64,000 nucleotides of DNA from Frigoribacterium endophyticum (GCF_011759585.1 NZ_JAAOYV010000001.1:62001-126000); one strand, 5' to 3'; counted from the first letter of the stretch, positions 8,833 to 18,029 are shown. The notes: generated by a model not told the origin, from the sequence alone. A program made the numbers and translations.

Positions 8833-9519
8833 ATGGCCACCGTCATCCTCGTCCGTCACGGGCGCACCACCGCCAACGCGAGCGGAGTCCTCGCCGGGCG
8901 CACCCCGGGCGTCCTGCTCGACGACGTCGGGCGCCAGCAGGCCGTCCGCACCGGCGAGCGGCTCGCCGTCGTGCCCCTAGTCTCCGTCGTCTCGAGCCCG
9001 CTCGAGCGCTGCCGCGAGACCGCGGGGTACATCGTCGACCGGCAGGAGGGCAGCCCGACGACCCCGGTCGAGGAGGGCATCTCCGAGTGCGACTACGGCG
9101 ACTGGCAGGGCCGCACCCTGAAGGAGCTCAGCGCCGAGCCGCTCTGGGCGACCGTGCAGGGGCAGCCCTCGGCCGTGACCTTCCCCGGCGGCGAGTCCAT
9201 GGCGGGCATGCAGGCCAGGGCGGTGGCGGCGATCCGTCGCCACGACGCCGCCGTCGAGGCGGAGCACGGCCCGGGCGCCGTCTGGGTCGCGGTCAGCCAC
9301 GGCGACATCGTCAAGTCGGTGCTCGCCGACGCGCTCGGCATGCACCTCGACCTCTTCCAGCGCATCGCGGTCGGCCCGGCGTCGGTCTCGATCGTCCGGT
9401 ACGGCACGAGCCGCCCCGAGGTCCTCGCGACCAACACCGACTCGGGCGACCTCTCGTGGCTGCGCGCGGCGGCGCCCGCGGCGGACGCCGCCGTCGGGGG
9501 AGGCGCGGGGCACGAGTGA
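8833..9519 (+). CDS. Histidine phosphatase, MSMEG_4193-type
   Basis: 228 aa of the histidine phosphatase (phosphoglycerate mutase-like) superfamily. The phosphohistidine motif LVRHGRT is at residues 6-12, SSPLERCRETA supplies the second Arg, ISECDYGDW matches the family, and VSHGDIVK carries the catalytic second His. The substrate is unknown. It is the first gene of a trio with DUF3090 and SCO1664 family genes, an arrangement widespread in actinobacteria, which suggests a shared but uncharacterised role. The C-terminal Ala/Gly-rich tail ends in a GGAGGCGCGG motif (9499). Confidence 0.88.
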   Translation: MATVILVRHGRTTANASGVLAGRTPGVLLDDVGRQQAVRTGERLAVVPLVSVVSSPLERCRETAGYIVDRQEGSPTTPVEEGISECDYGDWQGRTLKELSAEPLWATVQGQPSAVTFPGGESMAGMQARAVAAIRRHDAAVEAEHGPGAVWVAVSHGDIVKSVLADALGMHLDLFQRIAVGPASVSIVRYGTSRPEVLATNTDSGDLSWLRAAAPAADAAVGGGAGHE

Positions 9520-9611
9520 CGACCGGCACCGTCGACGAGGCGGCCAGCCCGCCCGCCGGCACCGCGACTCCCGCCCTGCACGCAGCCTGAGCCGGGCCGG
9601 CCCGCCGCTCG

Positions 9612-9617
9612 TAGGAT
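9612..9617 (+). promoter_or_regulatory. -10 box deciding the DUF3090 gene start
   Basis: TAGGAT overlaps an in-frame ATG at 9616, so that ATG cannot be transcribed. The next ATG (9625) is 7 nt downstream of the box. Confidence 0.55.
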
Positions 9618-9624
9618 GGGCGGC

Positions 9625-10290
9625 ATGCCCACCATCGTCCACGGATTCGACTGGCCCGACCGGATCGTCGTCGGCACGATCGGCCAGCCCGGTCAGCGCG
9701 AGTTCTACCTCCAGGTGCGCGACGGTGCCCGCGTCGTCAGCGTCGGCCTCGAGAAGCAGCAGTCCGCGGCCCTCGCGGAGAAGATCGACGAGATCCTCGA
9801 CGAGCTGAGCTCGCGAGAGGGCACCTCGCTCACGATCCCCACCGTCACCCCGGTCGAGCTCGTCGACAACGAGCCGCTCGAGCAGCCCGTCGAGCCGGAG
9901 TTCCGCACCGGCGCGCTCAGCCTCGGCTGGGACCCGACCACGGCCCAGGTCGTCATCGAGGCGTTCCCCGTCGTCGAGCTCGACGACGACGAGTCGCAGG
10001 CCTTCTCGGCGGCCCTCGCCGCGGCCGAGGCGGACGACGACGAGGCCGCGGTCGAGATCGAGGTGGAGGCCCCCGAGCTGCTGCGCGTGCGCATCCCCGT
10101 CGGCACCGCCCGGGCGTTCGCGGCCCGGACCCACGAGGTCGTCGGCGCCGGCCGCCCCCTCTGCCCGCTCTGCGGCACGCCGATCGACCCCGAGGGCCAC
10201 GTCTGCCCGGCCGCCCCCGGTCTCGGCGAGATCGGGCCCGACGACCTCGACGACCTCTTCGACGGCGACCGGCCCGACGGTCGGCCGTAG
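9625..10290 (+). CDS. DUF3090 family protein
   Basis: 221 aa, beginning MPTIVHGFDWPDRIVVGT and including FYLQVRDGARVVSVGLEK, the conserved N-terminal DUF3090 part. An acidic middle (residues 105-150) is followed by a C-terminal zinc-ribbon-like stretch CPLCGTPIDPEGHVCP (C-x2-C...H-x-C). Function is unknown. It sits between the histidine phosphatase and the SCO1664-like gene, the usual neighbours, and ends 3 nt before the next start. Confidence 0.88.
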   Translation: MPTIVHGFDWPDRIVVGTIGQPGQREFYLQVRDGARVVSVGLEKQQSAALAEKIDEILDELSSREGTSLTIPTVTPVELVDNEPLEQPVEPEFRTGALSLGWDPTTAQVVIEAFPVVELDDDESQAFSAALAAAEADDDEAAVEIEVEAPELLRVRIPVGTARAFAARTHEVVGAGRPLCPLCGTPIDPEGHVCPAAPGLGEIGPDDLDDLFDGDRPDGRP

Positions 10291-10293
10291 GCC

Positions 10294-11136
10294 GTGACCG
10301 CCGTCCCCGAGCCGGACGCGCCCGTGCCCGGTGCTCCTGCAGCGGACGCGCCCGTGCCCGGTGCCCCCGCCCCGTCGGGGCCCGTCCCGTCGGGCGACCT
10401 CGAGCTGACGGGGCGCGTGCGCATCGCCTCGAACGACACCTTCGTCGGCACGATCGACGGCACGGCCGTCGTCTACAAGCCCGTCGCGGGCGAGGCTCCC
10501 CTCTGGGACTTCCCCGACGGCACCCTGGCGGGCCGCGAGGTCTCCGCCTTCCTCGTCAGCGAGGCGTTCGGCTGGGGCGTCGTGCCGACCACGTGGCTGC
10601 GCGACGGGCCGCTCGGCCCGGGCATGGTGCAGCTCTGGCAGGAGGTCGACCCCGAGCAGTCCGCGGTCGACCTCGTCTCGAGCGACGAGGTGCCCGAGGA
10701 GGGCTGTCTGCCGGTGATCGACGGCGCCGACGAGCGCGACCTGCCGGTCACCCTCGTCCACGAGGACTCCGCGGCGCTCCGCCGCATGGCCGTCTTCGAC
10801 GTCGTCGTCAACAACGCCGACCGCAAGGGCGGCCACGTGCTGGCCCTGCCCGACGGGCACCGGCACGGCGTCGACCACGGCCTCACCTTCCACGTCGAGC
10901 ACAAGCTGCGCACCGTGCTCTGGGGCTGGCTCGGCGACGAGCTCGCCCCCGACGAGCTCGAGGGGCTCGTGCGCGTGAGGGCCGACCTCGACGGGGCCCT
11001 GGGGGAGGCGCTGGCCGAGCACGTCACCCCGTTCGAGATCAGCGCGACGATGGCGCGGTGCAAGCACCTGCTGTCGTCCGGTCGCTTCCCCGAGCCCCGC
11101 GGCCACGGCTCCGCCGTTCCCTGGCCGCTCTTCTAG
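10294..11136 (+). CDS. SCO1664 family protein (PI3/4-kinase-like fold)
   Basis: 280 aa, GTG start 3 nt after the DUF3090 stop. The core (residues 35-270) has the pattern of the SCO1664 family, distantly kinase-like: VVYKPVAGEAPLWDFP, GREVSAFLVSEAFGWGVVP, DVVVNNADRKGGHVL and DHGLTFH. The N-terminal 33 residues contain a Pro/Ala segment made by a 30-bp direct repeat (10315-10344, 10345-10374) and look disordered. Its substrate and partner are unknown. In many relatives mshC follows this trio; here the next gene is convergent and unrelated. Confidence 0.85.
   Translation: MTAVPEPDAPVPGAPAADAPVPGAPAPSGPVPSGDLELTGRVRIASNDTFVGTIDGTAVVYKPVAGEAPLWDFPDGTLAGREVSAFLVSEAFGWGVVPTTWLRDGPLGPGMVQLWQEVDPEQSAVDLVSSDEVPEEGCLPVIDGADERDLPVTLVHEDSAALRRMAVFDVVVNNADRKGGHVLALPDGHRHGVDHGLTFHVEHKLRTVLWGWLGDELAPDELEGLVRVRADLDGALGEALAEHVTPFEISATMARCKHLLSSGRFPEPRGHGSAVPWPLF
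10315..10374 (+). repeat. 30-bp direct repeat inside the SCO1664 gene
   Basis: Two near-identical tandem units, each encoding DAPVPGAP plus two residues at the N-terminus. Confidence 0.7.
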
Positions 11137-11149
11137 GGGCCGATGCGGT

Positions 11150-13153
11150 TCAGGCCGCGCGGCCGGGGCCCGGCTGCCGCCCGTCGAGGTACGACTCGAC
11201 CACCGCGGCACCGAGGTCGTCGGCCTCCGGGGCGACGACCGTGCCGCCGACCCGGCGCGCCATCGCGTCGACGAACCGGGCGAGGCCGGGGTCGTCGCCG
11301 AGGCGGAAGATCGTCGTCTGCGCGCCGAGGCGCATCGAGGCGTCGAGCTCGCGCACGGTGACGGCGATCGTCAGCGGCGCCGGCGGGTAGTCGAACCAGG
11401 TCGCGCCGTCGGCCTCCAGGTGGGAGGTCGGCTCGCCGTCGGTGACGATGAGCAGCACGGGCTGAGCGGAGGGGTGCTTCCGGAAGTGGCGGTTCGCGAG
11501 CAGCAGCGCGTGGTGGAGGTTCGTGCCCTTCTCCCACTTCGCGTCGAGGCCCACGAGCTCCTCGATCTCCATCGTCCGCGCCTCTCGGCCGAAGCCGATC
11601 AGCTGCAGGTCGTCGCCGCGGAACCGGCTGGTGACCAGCGTGTGCAGCGCCAGCGCCGTCCGCTTCATCGGCACCCAGCGGTCGTCCATCGCCATCGAGA
11701 ACGAGGTGTCGACCAGGAGGGCGACGCACGCCTGCGTCCGGGCCTCGGTCTCCTGCACCTCGACGTCGCCGATCTCGATCCGCACGCCGTCGCGGGTGGA
11801 CCCGCCGCCGCCGGCCACGCGCGTCACGGCGTTGGTGACCGTCCGGGTGACGTCCCAGGGCTCGGTGTCGCCGAACGCCCACTCCCGCGTCGCGCCCGAC
11901 CGCTCGCCGGCCGCGCCCGCCCGGCGCACGTCGCGCGCGCCTCGTCGGCCGGAGACCGTCTCGGCGATGTCGCGGAGCAGCGCCTTGCCCAGCTGCCGCA
12001 TCGCCTTGGGCGTGAGGCGCAGGCGACCGTCGGCGGCGCGCGACATCGTGCCCGAGTCGCGCAGGGCCTGCTCGAGGCGCTGGAGGGCCCGCGCGTCGAC
12101 CACCGCCTCCTGCCCCAGCTGCCGGGTGAGGGCGTCGAGGTCGAGGTCGTCGAGCTGGGAGCCGGGGCCCGACCGCGCCAGCTGCTCGGCGAGGGCGTCG
12201 AGGTCGGCCAAGTCCTGGAAGACGCCGGTGCCGTCGCCGAGGCCCATGCCCTCTCCGCCGCCGAACTGCTCCGAGCCGCCCCAGTCTTCTCCGGGCCGGA
12301 GCCCGCGGAGCACGTCGTCGAGCTGCGACAGCTGGCCCATCAGCTCGGGCGAGCCGAAGGCCTGCTGCGCGAGCGCGTCGAGCTCGTCGCGCTGTTCGGG
12401 GGTCAGCGAGTTGCGCAGCCGCTGCGCCGCGGCCGCCCGCGCCGCGAGGGCGTCGATCAGCTCGTCGACCGTCTCGGGCCCCTCGGGGAAGGCGTCGCCG
12501 TGCGCGGCCATGAAGTCGTCGAACTGCTGCTCGACGTCGTCGCCGCGCCGGTGGGCCTCGAGGAGGTCGGTGAGGTCGGCGAGCATCTGCGTCGTCGCGG
12601 CACGGTCAGCGTCGGTGGCGCCCTCGAGCGCCTGCTTCATGCCGGCGAAGCGCTGGTCGAGCATCTCGCGGCCGAGCAGGTCGCGGATGGCGTCGTAGTC
12701 GGCCTGGGCCTGCCGGCTCTGCCAGCGGTAGTCCGCCAGCTCGGCGACGGCGGCCGCGGGCGACGGCGGCAGGCTGTCGAGCTGCAGCTCGGCCAGCGCA
12801 CGGTCGCCGTCGTCGAGCTCGACGTCGCGCGCGAGCTGGCGGCGCTCGTCGAGCACCGCCCGCTCGAGCAGCGCCGCGACCTCGCGCAGCGTGCCGTCGA
12901 GGTCGGTGCCCCGCGTCAGCTCGCGGCGTCGCTCAGCGACGCGGCGGGCGAGGTCGTCGAGACCGCGACCGTCGCTGCCGCCGCGGCGCAGGAACTCGCG
13001 CAGCGCCGCCTCGGGCGACCGCCCCGCCATGACGTCCTCGCCGACCGCGTCGAGGGCCTCGCGCAGGTCGACCGGCGGCGCCAGTGGGTCGGGCCCGCCG
13101 TCGAACCTCCGGTAGCTCGAGCCGCGCCCGAGCCGCCGGTTCGCCCTAGCCAT
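11150..13153 (-). CDS. VWA domain protein, partner of MoxR/chelatase-like ATPase
   Basis: 667 aa. Residues 1-420 are mostly charged helices with no domain I recognise. The C-terminal von Willebrand A domain (about 465-645) has the metal site LLVDTSFSMAMDD (DxSxS) and VTDGEPTSH. Its start overlaps the AAA+ gene's end by 8 nt, so the two are translationally coupled. AAA+/VWA pairs of this type resemble the I and D subunits of Mg chelatase and MoxR systems, where they remodel client proteins or insert metals; the client is unknown. Confidence 0.85.
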   Translation of the reverse strand: MARANRRLGRGSSYRRFDGGPDPLAPPVDLREALDAVGEDVMAGRSPEAALREFLRRGGSDGRGLDDLARRVAERRRELTRGTDLDGTLREVAALLERAVLDERRQLARDVELDDGDRALAELQLDSLPPSPAAAVAELADYRWQSRQAQADYDAIRDLLGREMLDQRFAGMKQALEGATDADRAATTQMLADLTDLLEAHRRGDDVEQQFDDFMAAHGDAFPEGPETVDELIDALAARAAAAQRLRNSLTPEQRDELDALAQQAFGSPELMGQLSQLDDVLRGLRPGEDWGGSEQFGGGEGMGLGDGTGVFQDLADLDALAEQLARSGPGSQLDDLDLDALTRQLGQEAVVDARALQRLEQALRDSGTMSRAADGRLRLTPKAMRQLGKALLRDIAETVSGRRGARDVRRAGAAGERSGATREWAFGDTEPWDVTRTVTNAVTRVAGGGGSTRDGVRIEIGDVEVQETEARTQACVALLVDTSFSMAMDDRWVPMKRTALALHTLVTSRFRGDDLQLIGFGREARTMEIEELVGLDAKWEKGTNLHHALLLANRHFRKHPSAQPVLLIVTDGEPTSHLEADGATWFDYPPAPLTIAVTVRELDASMRLGAQTTIFRLGDDPGLARFVDAMARRVGGTVVAPEADDLGAAVVESYLDGRQPGPGRAA

Positions 13154-14531
13154 AGACGGCCTGCCCGTCGCCCGCCTCTTTGCTGACCCGACGGGCCAGC
13201 CAGAGGCCCTCGAGCGCGAGCTCGATCGCCCCCGCGCGCTGCCCGTCGCTGGTGGCGCCGAGACGCTCCGCGACCCGGTCGTAGAGGTCGGACTCGCCGA
13301 GCGAGGGCAGGCCGGCGAGGAAGTCGCGCGCCGTCACCTGCTCGCCGGTCGTCACCATGCGGCCGGCCTCGAGCGCGTCGACCAGCAGGTCGAGGTCGAC
13401 GCCCCGCAGGTGCGCGCGCACGGCCTCCGCCGTGGCCGTCCGCAACAGGTGGTCGAGGATCTCGTCTTCTCGCCCCTCCTCGCCCGACTCGAACTCGATC
13501 TTGCCGCCGAGCACGTCGACGGCCGTCTCGAGGTCGATCGGCCGGGCCACGGCCTCGGGCTCGCCCTGGCGCGTCGCGCGGTGCAGCGCGGCGGCGGCGA
13601 TCGTCTCGGCCCCGGCGATCGCGAACCGAGCGCTGACGCCGCTGCGCTGGTCGACCGAGGGCGAGTCGCGGAGCGCGCGCGTGAAGCGGGCGAGCACCTC
13701 GACGAGCACGTCGGGCACCTCGGCCACGAGGTCGGCCTCCTGCCGGATCACCGCGATCTCGTCGTCGAGCTCGATCGGGTAGTGGGTGCGGATCTCGGCA
13801 CCGAACCGGTCTTTCAGGGGCGTGATGATGCGGCCGCGGTTCGTGTAGTCCTCCGGGTTCGCGCTCGCGACCACGAGCACGTCGAGCGGGAGCCGCAGCA
13901 CGTAGCCGCGGATCTGGATGTCGCGCTCCTCCATCACGTTGAGCATCGCGACCTGGATGCGCTCGGCCAGGTCGGGCAGCTCGTTGACGGCGACGATGCC
14001 GCGGTGGCCGCGGGGGATGAGCCCGAAGTGGATCGTCTCGGGGTCGCCGAGGCTACGGCCCTCGGCCACCTTCATCGGGTCGACGTCGCCGATCAGGTCG
14101 GCGACGCTCGTGTCGGGCGTCGCGAGCTTCTCGACGTAGCGCTCGTCGCGCCCACGCCAGGCGACCGGCAGGTCGTCGCCGAGCTCCGCCGCCCGGCGGA
14201 TGCTCTCGGTCGTGATCGGCTCGAACGGGTGCTCGCCGAGCTCGGACCCCTCGATCACCGGCGACCACTCGTCGAGCAGGCCGGCCAAGGTGCGCAGCAG
14301 GCGCGTCTTGCCCTGGCCCCGCTCTCCGAGCAGCACCACGTCGTGCCCGGCGAGCAGGGCCCGCTCGAGCTGGGGCAGCACGGTGGTCTCGAGCCCGTGC
14401 AGCCCGGGCCAGGGGTCGCGGCCCTCGCGCAGGGCGGAGAGCAGGTTGTCGCGGATCTCGGTGCGGAGCGGTCGCAGCCGGTGCCCGGAGGCTCGCAGCT
14501 CGCCGACGGTCGTCGTCGTGGGTCGTGTCAC
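13146..14531 (-). CDS. AAA+ ATPase, Mg-chelatase subunit I-like
   Basis: 461 aa. The AAA+ core has Walker A LLGERGQGKTRLL near residue 75, a Walker B region IVAVNELPDL, sensor-like VVASANPEDYTNRGRI, and Arg-rich IITPLKDRFGAEI. The C-terminal helical lid follows. The frame is open to 15068, but GTG 14531 has TACCGT exactly 7 nt upstream and matches the conserved N-terminus, so I choose it (leaderless). It forms an operon with the VWA gene. Confidence 0.85.
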   Translation of the reverse strand: MTRPTTTTVGELRASGHRLRPLRTEIRDNLLSALREGRDPWPGLHGLETTVLPQLERALLAGHDVVLLGERGQGKTRLLRTLAGLLDEWSPVIEGSELGEHPFEPITTESIRRAAELGDDLPVAWRGRDERYVEKLATPDTSVADLIGDVDPMKVAEGRSLGDPETIHFGLIPRGHRGIVAVNELPDLAERIQVAMLNVMEERDIQIRGYVLRLPLDVLVVASANPEDYTNRGRIITPLKDRFGAEIRTHYPIELDDEIAVIRQEADLVAEVPDVLVEVLARFTRALRDSPSVDQRSGVSARFAIAGAETIAAAALHRATRQGEPEAVARPIDLETAVDVLGGKIEFESGEEGREDEILDHLLRTATAEAVRAHLRGVDLDLLVDALEAGRMVTTGEQVTARDFLAGLPSLGESDLYDRVAERLGATSDGQRAGAIELALEGLWLARRVSKEAGDGQAVYG

Positions 14532-14901
14532 GCGAGCGACGGTACGCCTGACCACCGACGTCCACCAGGGCCCGGGGCGGGCGCCGTGCCGGCTCGTAGC
14601 CCGCACCCAGGGAGCGGGCGGCCCGCTGCCAGCCCGGATGCGGGAGACGTGCAGCCACCGTGCCCGCGACTCCCACGGCTCCCGGTGCGAGCTCGCAGGA
14701 GGCGCGGGCCGGGTCGGCCGGAGGGGGGACGACGGGCGTGCCCCCACCCCCGAAGACGGGCGGCGTCGGCACCGCACGGGGGCTTGAGGCGCACGGGGGC
14801 CCGTGCTGCACTGACGGCACCAGGTCGGCGTCACCCGCGTCCGTCGCCTGGTCGACGGGTGCTCCGCCCCGCCGCCCTCCCCACCGAACGGAACCCACCC
14901 C
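14532..14901. other. Intergenic region between divergent AAA+ and GH6 genes
   Basis: The 370-nt stretch holds the AAA+ promoter at its left end and a copy of the GGAGGCGCGGGCCGGG motif at 14698-14713. The GH6 promoter is not evident. No gene is supported here; frames lack start signals and conserved residues. Confidence 0.5.
14539..14544 (-). promoter_or_regulatory. -10 box of the AAA+/VWA operon
   Basis: TACCGT, 7 nt before GTG 14531. Confidence 0.55.
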
Positions 14902-15933
14902 GTGACCTCCCTCGCCCGCCGGGGCCTGGTGCTCGGGGCCGCCGTCGCGCTCGCGACCGGCCTCGTCGCCGTGCCCACCGCCTCCCCTGCAGACCCCGCG
15001 GCCGCGGCGACCGCCGCGTCGTCCGCGACCGTCACCTCCGCCACCATCCGCACGGCCTCGGCCGGCACCGTCTACCGCGGCGGCCTCTACGTCGACCCGA
15101 CCGGCGCCGCCGCGACGGCGGCCGCGCAGCTGCAGGCTGCAGGCCGCACCACGGAGGCCGCCGCGGCCCGGACGATCGCCGACCAGTCGATCGCGACCTG
15201 GCTCGGCAGCTGGTACGACGACGTCATGCTGGTGAAGGTCGTGCAGCGCACCCTCGCCGCCGCCGAGGCGAAGGGGCGCACGCCCGTCTTCGTCACGTAC
15301 GAGATCCCCGGCCGCGACTGCGGCGGCTGGTCGGGCGGCGGGGCGGTCGACGACGCCGCCTACCTGCGCTGGAACCAGCTCGTCGCCGACACCCTCCGGG
15401 GCCACCGCGCCGTCGTGCTCGTCGAGCCCGACTCGCTCGGCCACCTCGGCTCGTGCCCCGAGACGACCACGACCCGGACCGCGACCCTCGCCGCCGCCGT
15501 CGCGGCCCTGGCCGACGCGGGCGTGCCCGCCTACCTCGACGGCGGCAACTCGAACTGGGTCGCGCCCACCGAGATGGCCGCCCGGCTGAAGGCGGCGGGC
15601 GTCGACCGCGCCCGGGGCTTCTTCACGAACGTCGCGAACTACTACGGCGTCGACCCGGAGCGGGCCTACGCCGACAAGGTCTCGGCGGCGCTCGGCGGCA
15701 CCCACTACGTCATCGACGTGTCGCGCAACGGGCGGGGCTGGAAGGGCACCTGGTGCAACGCCCCCGGTGCGGGCCTCGGCCAGACCCCGCGCGTGACGGG
15801 CGGCACCACCGGGCTCGACGCCCTGCTCTGGGTGAAGACGCCGGGAGCCAGCGACGGGCCCTGCAACGGCGGCCCCCCGGCGGGGCAGTGGTACCCGGCG
15901 TACGCGGTCGCGCTGGTCGCGAACCGGAAGTAG
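14902..15933 (+). CDS. Secreted GH6 endoglucanase/cellobiohydrolase
   Basis: 343 aa with a Sec signal peptide (RR, hydrophobic residues 8-25, Ala-rich cleavage region near 35). The GH6 signatures follow: YEIPGRDCGGWS (catalytic-loop Asp139), VLVEPDSLG (Asp177), YLDGGNSNW, and WVKTPGASDGPCNGGPP with GQWYPAYA. GH6 enzymes cut beta-1,4-glucan with inversion. No cellulose-binding module is present. GTG 14902 is the first start giving a full signal peptide. It is convergent with the kinase gene, 20 nt away. Confidence 0.92.
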   Translation: MTSLARRGLVLGAAVALATGLVAVPTASPADPAAAATAASSATVTSATIRTASAGTVYRGGLYVDPTGAAATAAAQLQAAGRTTEAAAARTIADQSIATWLGSWYDDVMLVKVVQRTLAAAEAKGRTPVFVTYEIPGRDCGGWSGGGAVDDAAYLRWNQLVADTLRGHRAVVLVEPDSLGHLGSCPETTTTRTATLAAAVAALADAGVPAYLDGGNSNWVAPTEMAARLKAAGVDRARGFFTNVANYYGVDPERAYADKVSAALGGTHYVIDVSRNGRGWKGTWCNAPGAGLGQTPRVTGGTTGLDALLWVKTPGASDGPCNGGPPAGQWYPAYAVALVANRK

Positions 15934-15953
15934 GAGGCGCGGCGCGGGCAGGG

Positions 15954-17753
15954 TCAGTCGGTCGCCGTGCCGGGGCCCTTGCCCTTGTCCTTGCCGTTGC
16001 CGTTGCCCGGCCCGGTGACGACGGTGGCGTCCACGCCGGGCACAGCGGCGCCGGCGCCGGTGGGCTTGCCGTTGCCGTTGCCGTTCCCGTTGTTGCCGGT
16101 GCCGGTGCCGGTGCCCTGGCCGGGCACGGTGCCCGACGGCGGCGTCGCCTGGCCCGGACCGCCCTCGTCCTCGTCGGGCTCGTTCTCGTCCTCGTCCGGC
16201 TCCTCCTCCGACGGCGCGGGCGCCGTCGTCTCCGGCGCGGGAGCGGGCGCCACGGTCGGCTCCGTGCTCGGCTCCCCGGCGGGGGCCTCCTCGCTCGGCG
16301 CGACGCTCGGCTCCGGGCTGGTCTCGGTCGTCTCGACCGGCCTGCTCGGGTCGTCGGCGGGGTCGCTGCCGCGGCCTGCGCCGAGGGCGAGGGCCACGGC
16401 GGCCAGCACGGCGAGCAGCACGACGGCGACGACCACTCCGACCAGCACGCGACGGCGGCCGGGCCGTTCGTCGTCGCCCCCGGCGCTGCGCGCGGCCCCC
16501 GAGGAGGCGCGGGTCGACCCGAGCGGGGAGGTCGCGGCCCCGGCTGCCCCGGCCCCCGCGGCGACCCCGGCCGAGCCCGCCTCGGCGAAGCGCCGCGTGG
16601 GGGCGTCGTCGGACGGGAGCGCCCGGGTGGGGGCGTCGCCGGCGCCGGCCGCGGGGTCGAGACGGGCCGTCGGGGAACCTCCGGCGGGGAAGCGGGCGGT
16701 GGGGGCGTCGCCGGCGGGCATCGCGCCGGTCGGCTGGTCTGCTCCGGCGGCCGCAGTCGCGGCAGCGGCAGTCCCAGCGCCCGCGGCGAGGCCGGCACCG
16801 GCGGCCAGGCCCGCCACGGCAGCGCCACCGGCCCCGCGCCCGTCGCTGGTCGCCCCGGGGGCCGTCGCCGCGCCTCCGGCACCCGCTCCTGCTCCCGCGG
16901 TCACGACGGGCGCAGCCGCAGCGCGCGCCTCGCGCAGCACGTCGAGGGCGGTCGGGCGGGCCGCGGGGTCGCGGGCCGTCATCGCGGTGAGCAGGGCCTG
17001 CCAGTCGGCGCCGACCGACGCTGGGACGACCGGGTCGCGGCTCAGGCGGGCGCTCAGTGACTCCATCAGCGTGCCCGGGAACTCGCGGCGGCCCGTGACG
17101 ACCTCGAGCAGCACGAGGCCGAGCGACCAGATGTCGGAGGCCGTGCCGACGTCGCCGCCGAGGGCCTGCTCCGGGCTGAGGTAGGCCGCGGTGCCGAGCA
17201 CGGAGCCCGGCGCCGTCAGCCGCGTCGCGCCGCTGAGCTGGGCGATGCCGAAGTCGGCGAGCAGCGCGCGGAACTCCTGGCCCGGGACGGGCGACGGCGC
17301 GAGCAGCACGTTGCCCGGCTTCAGGTCGCGGTGCACGATGCCGGCGGAGTGGACGACGTGGAGGGCCTCGGCGAGGTCGGCGGCCATCCGCTGCACCTCG
17401 TCGCCCGCGACGGGGCCGTCGTGCAGGCGCCGGTCGAGGGTGGGGCCGTCGACGAGCTGCATGACGAGGTAGGGGCGCTCGTCGCCGTCCACGACCGCGA
17501 CGTCGGCGTCGTAGAGGGTCACGAGGGCGTGGTGCTCGAGCGAGGCGAGCAGGTCGATCTCGGAGTGCGCGCGCCGCAGGTCGTCCGCGTCGCCGCTGTT
17601 CGGCGCGAGCAGCTTCAGCGCCACCGGGCGCCGGAGGGCCGTGTCGACGGCGCGGTACACGGTGGCCATGCCCCCGCGCCCGAGGACGCCGTCGAGTCGG
17701 TAGCGGTCGCCCAGGAGGGCGCCGCTCAGGTCACGGCTGCGGTCGTCGCCCAT
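15954..17753 (-). CDS. Transmembrane serine/threonine protein kinase
   Basis: 599 aa. The kinase domain (about 15-275) has LGRGGMATVYRA, VALKLL, IVHRDLKPGNVLL, LADFGIAQL and AYLSPEQ. An Ala/Gly/Pro/Thr linker (290-440) with repeated APTAR/APTRR units precedes one membrane helix LVGVVVAVVLLAVLAAVALAL. The outer part is Glu/Pro/Thr-rich, then Gly/Asn-repeat (GNGNGNGK) to the C-terminus, with no PASTA domains. ATG 17753 has GGAGGG 6 nt upstream and a TACAGT -10 box at 17781-17786. It is divergent from an LCP gene, fitting an envelope role. Confidence 0.9.
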   Translation of the reverse strand: MGDDRSRDLSGALLGDRYRLDGVLGRGGMATVYRAVDTALRRPVALKLLAPNSGDADDLRRAHSEIDLLASLEHHALVTLYDADVAVVDGDERPYLVMQLVDGPTLDRRLHDGPVAGDEVQRMAADLAEALHVVHSAGIVHRDLKPGNVLLAPSPVPGQEFRALLADFGIAQLSGATRLTAPGSVLGTAAYLSPEQALGGDVGTASDIWSLGLVLLEVVTGRREFPGTLMESLSARLSRDPVVPASVGADWQALLTAMTARDPAARPTALDVLREARAAAAPVVTAGAGAGAGGAATAPGATSDGRGAGGAAVAGLAAGAGLAAGAGTAAAATAAAGADQPTGAMPAGDAPTARFPAGGSPTARLDPAAGAGDAPTRALPSDDAPTRRFAEAGSAGVAAGAGAAGAATSPLGSTRASSGAARSAGGDDERPGRRRVLVGVVVAVVLLAVLAAVALALGAGRGSDPADDPSRPVETTETSPEPSVAPSEEAPAGEPSTEPTVAPAPAPETTAPAPSEEEPDEDENEPDEDEGGPGQATPPSGTVPGQGTGTGTGNNGNGNGNGKPTGAGAAVPGVDATVVTGPGNGNGKDKGKGPGTATD

Positions 17754-17780
17754 GTCGTCCCTCCGGCAGGTCGACTCCCC

Positions 17781-17786
17781 ACTGTA
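17781..17786 (-). promoter_or_regulatory. -10 box of the protein kinase gene
   Basis: TACAGT reading leftwards; the leader carries the ribosome site GGAGGG before ATG 17753. Confidence 0.45.
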
Positions 17787-17935
17787 GGCGGGGACGGCGC
17801 CCCCGCGTGCGTCGGGGCGGGCCCCGGCAGGGCCGCGGGACCTCCCGCACGGCCCCGGGCGGGACCCCGGCGCGGCACCCCCAGAGAGGGGCTTCGTCGG
17901 CCCGTTCCTGTGGCGGGCACCTAGGGCGCTCTGTC

Positions 17936-17941
17936 TACAAT
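17936..17941 (+). promoter_or_regulatory. -10 box of the LCP gene
   Basis: TACAAT, the best -10 match in the region. It overlaps an in-frame ATG at 17940, which rules that codon out as start. Confidence 0.5.
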
Positions 17942-18029
17942 GCCTTCTGCCCGCCCATCGCACGGGCACCGCCGGCCTCCTCGTGAGCGTGACCGTCGTG
18001 TGCCCGCGACGACCGAGAGGACCCCCTGC

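Noticed and set aside
9616-9618. First in-frame ATG of the DUF3090 gene
   Set aside because: It overlaps the -10 box TAGGAT, so the transcript would not contain it.
13410-17060. A 1216-codon plus-strand frame
   Set aside because: It runs opposite to the AAA+ and kinase genes, lacks conserved residues and a ribosome site, and is an antisense shadow.
17940-17942. ATG as start of the LCP gene
   Set aside because: It overlaps TACAAT; GTG 18030 has a ribosome site and keeps the membrane helix near the N-terminus.
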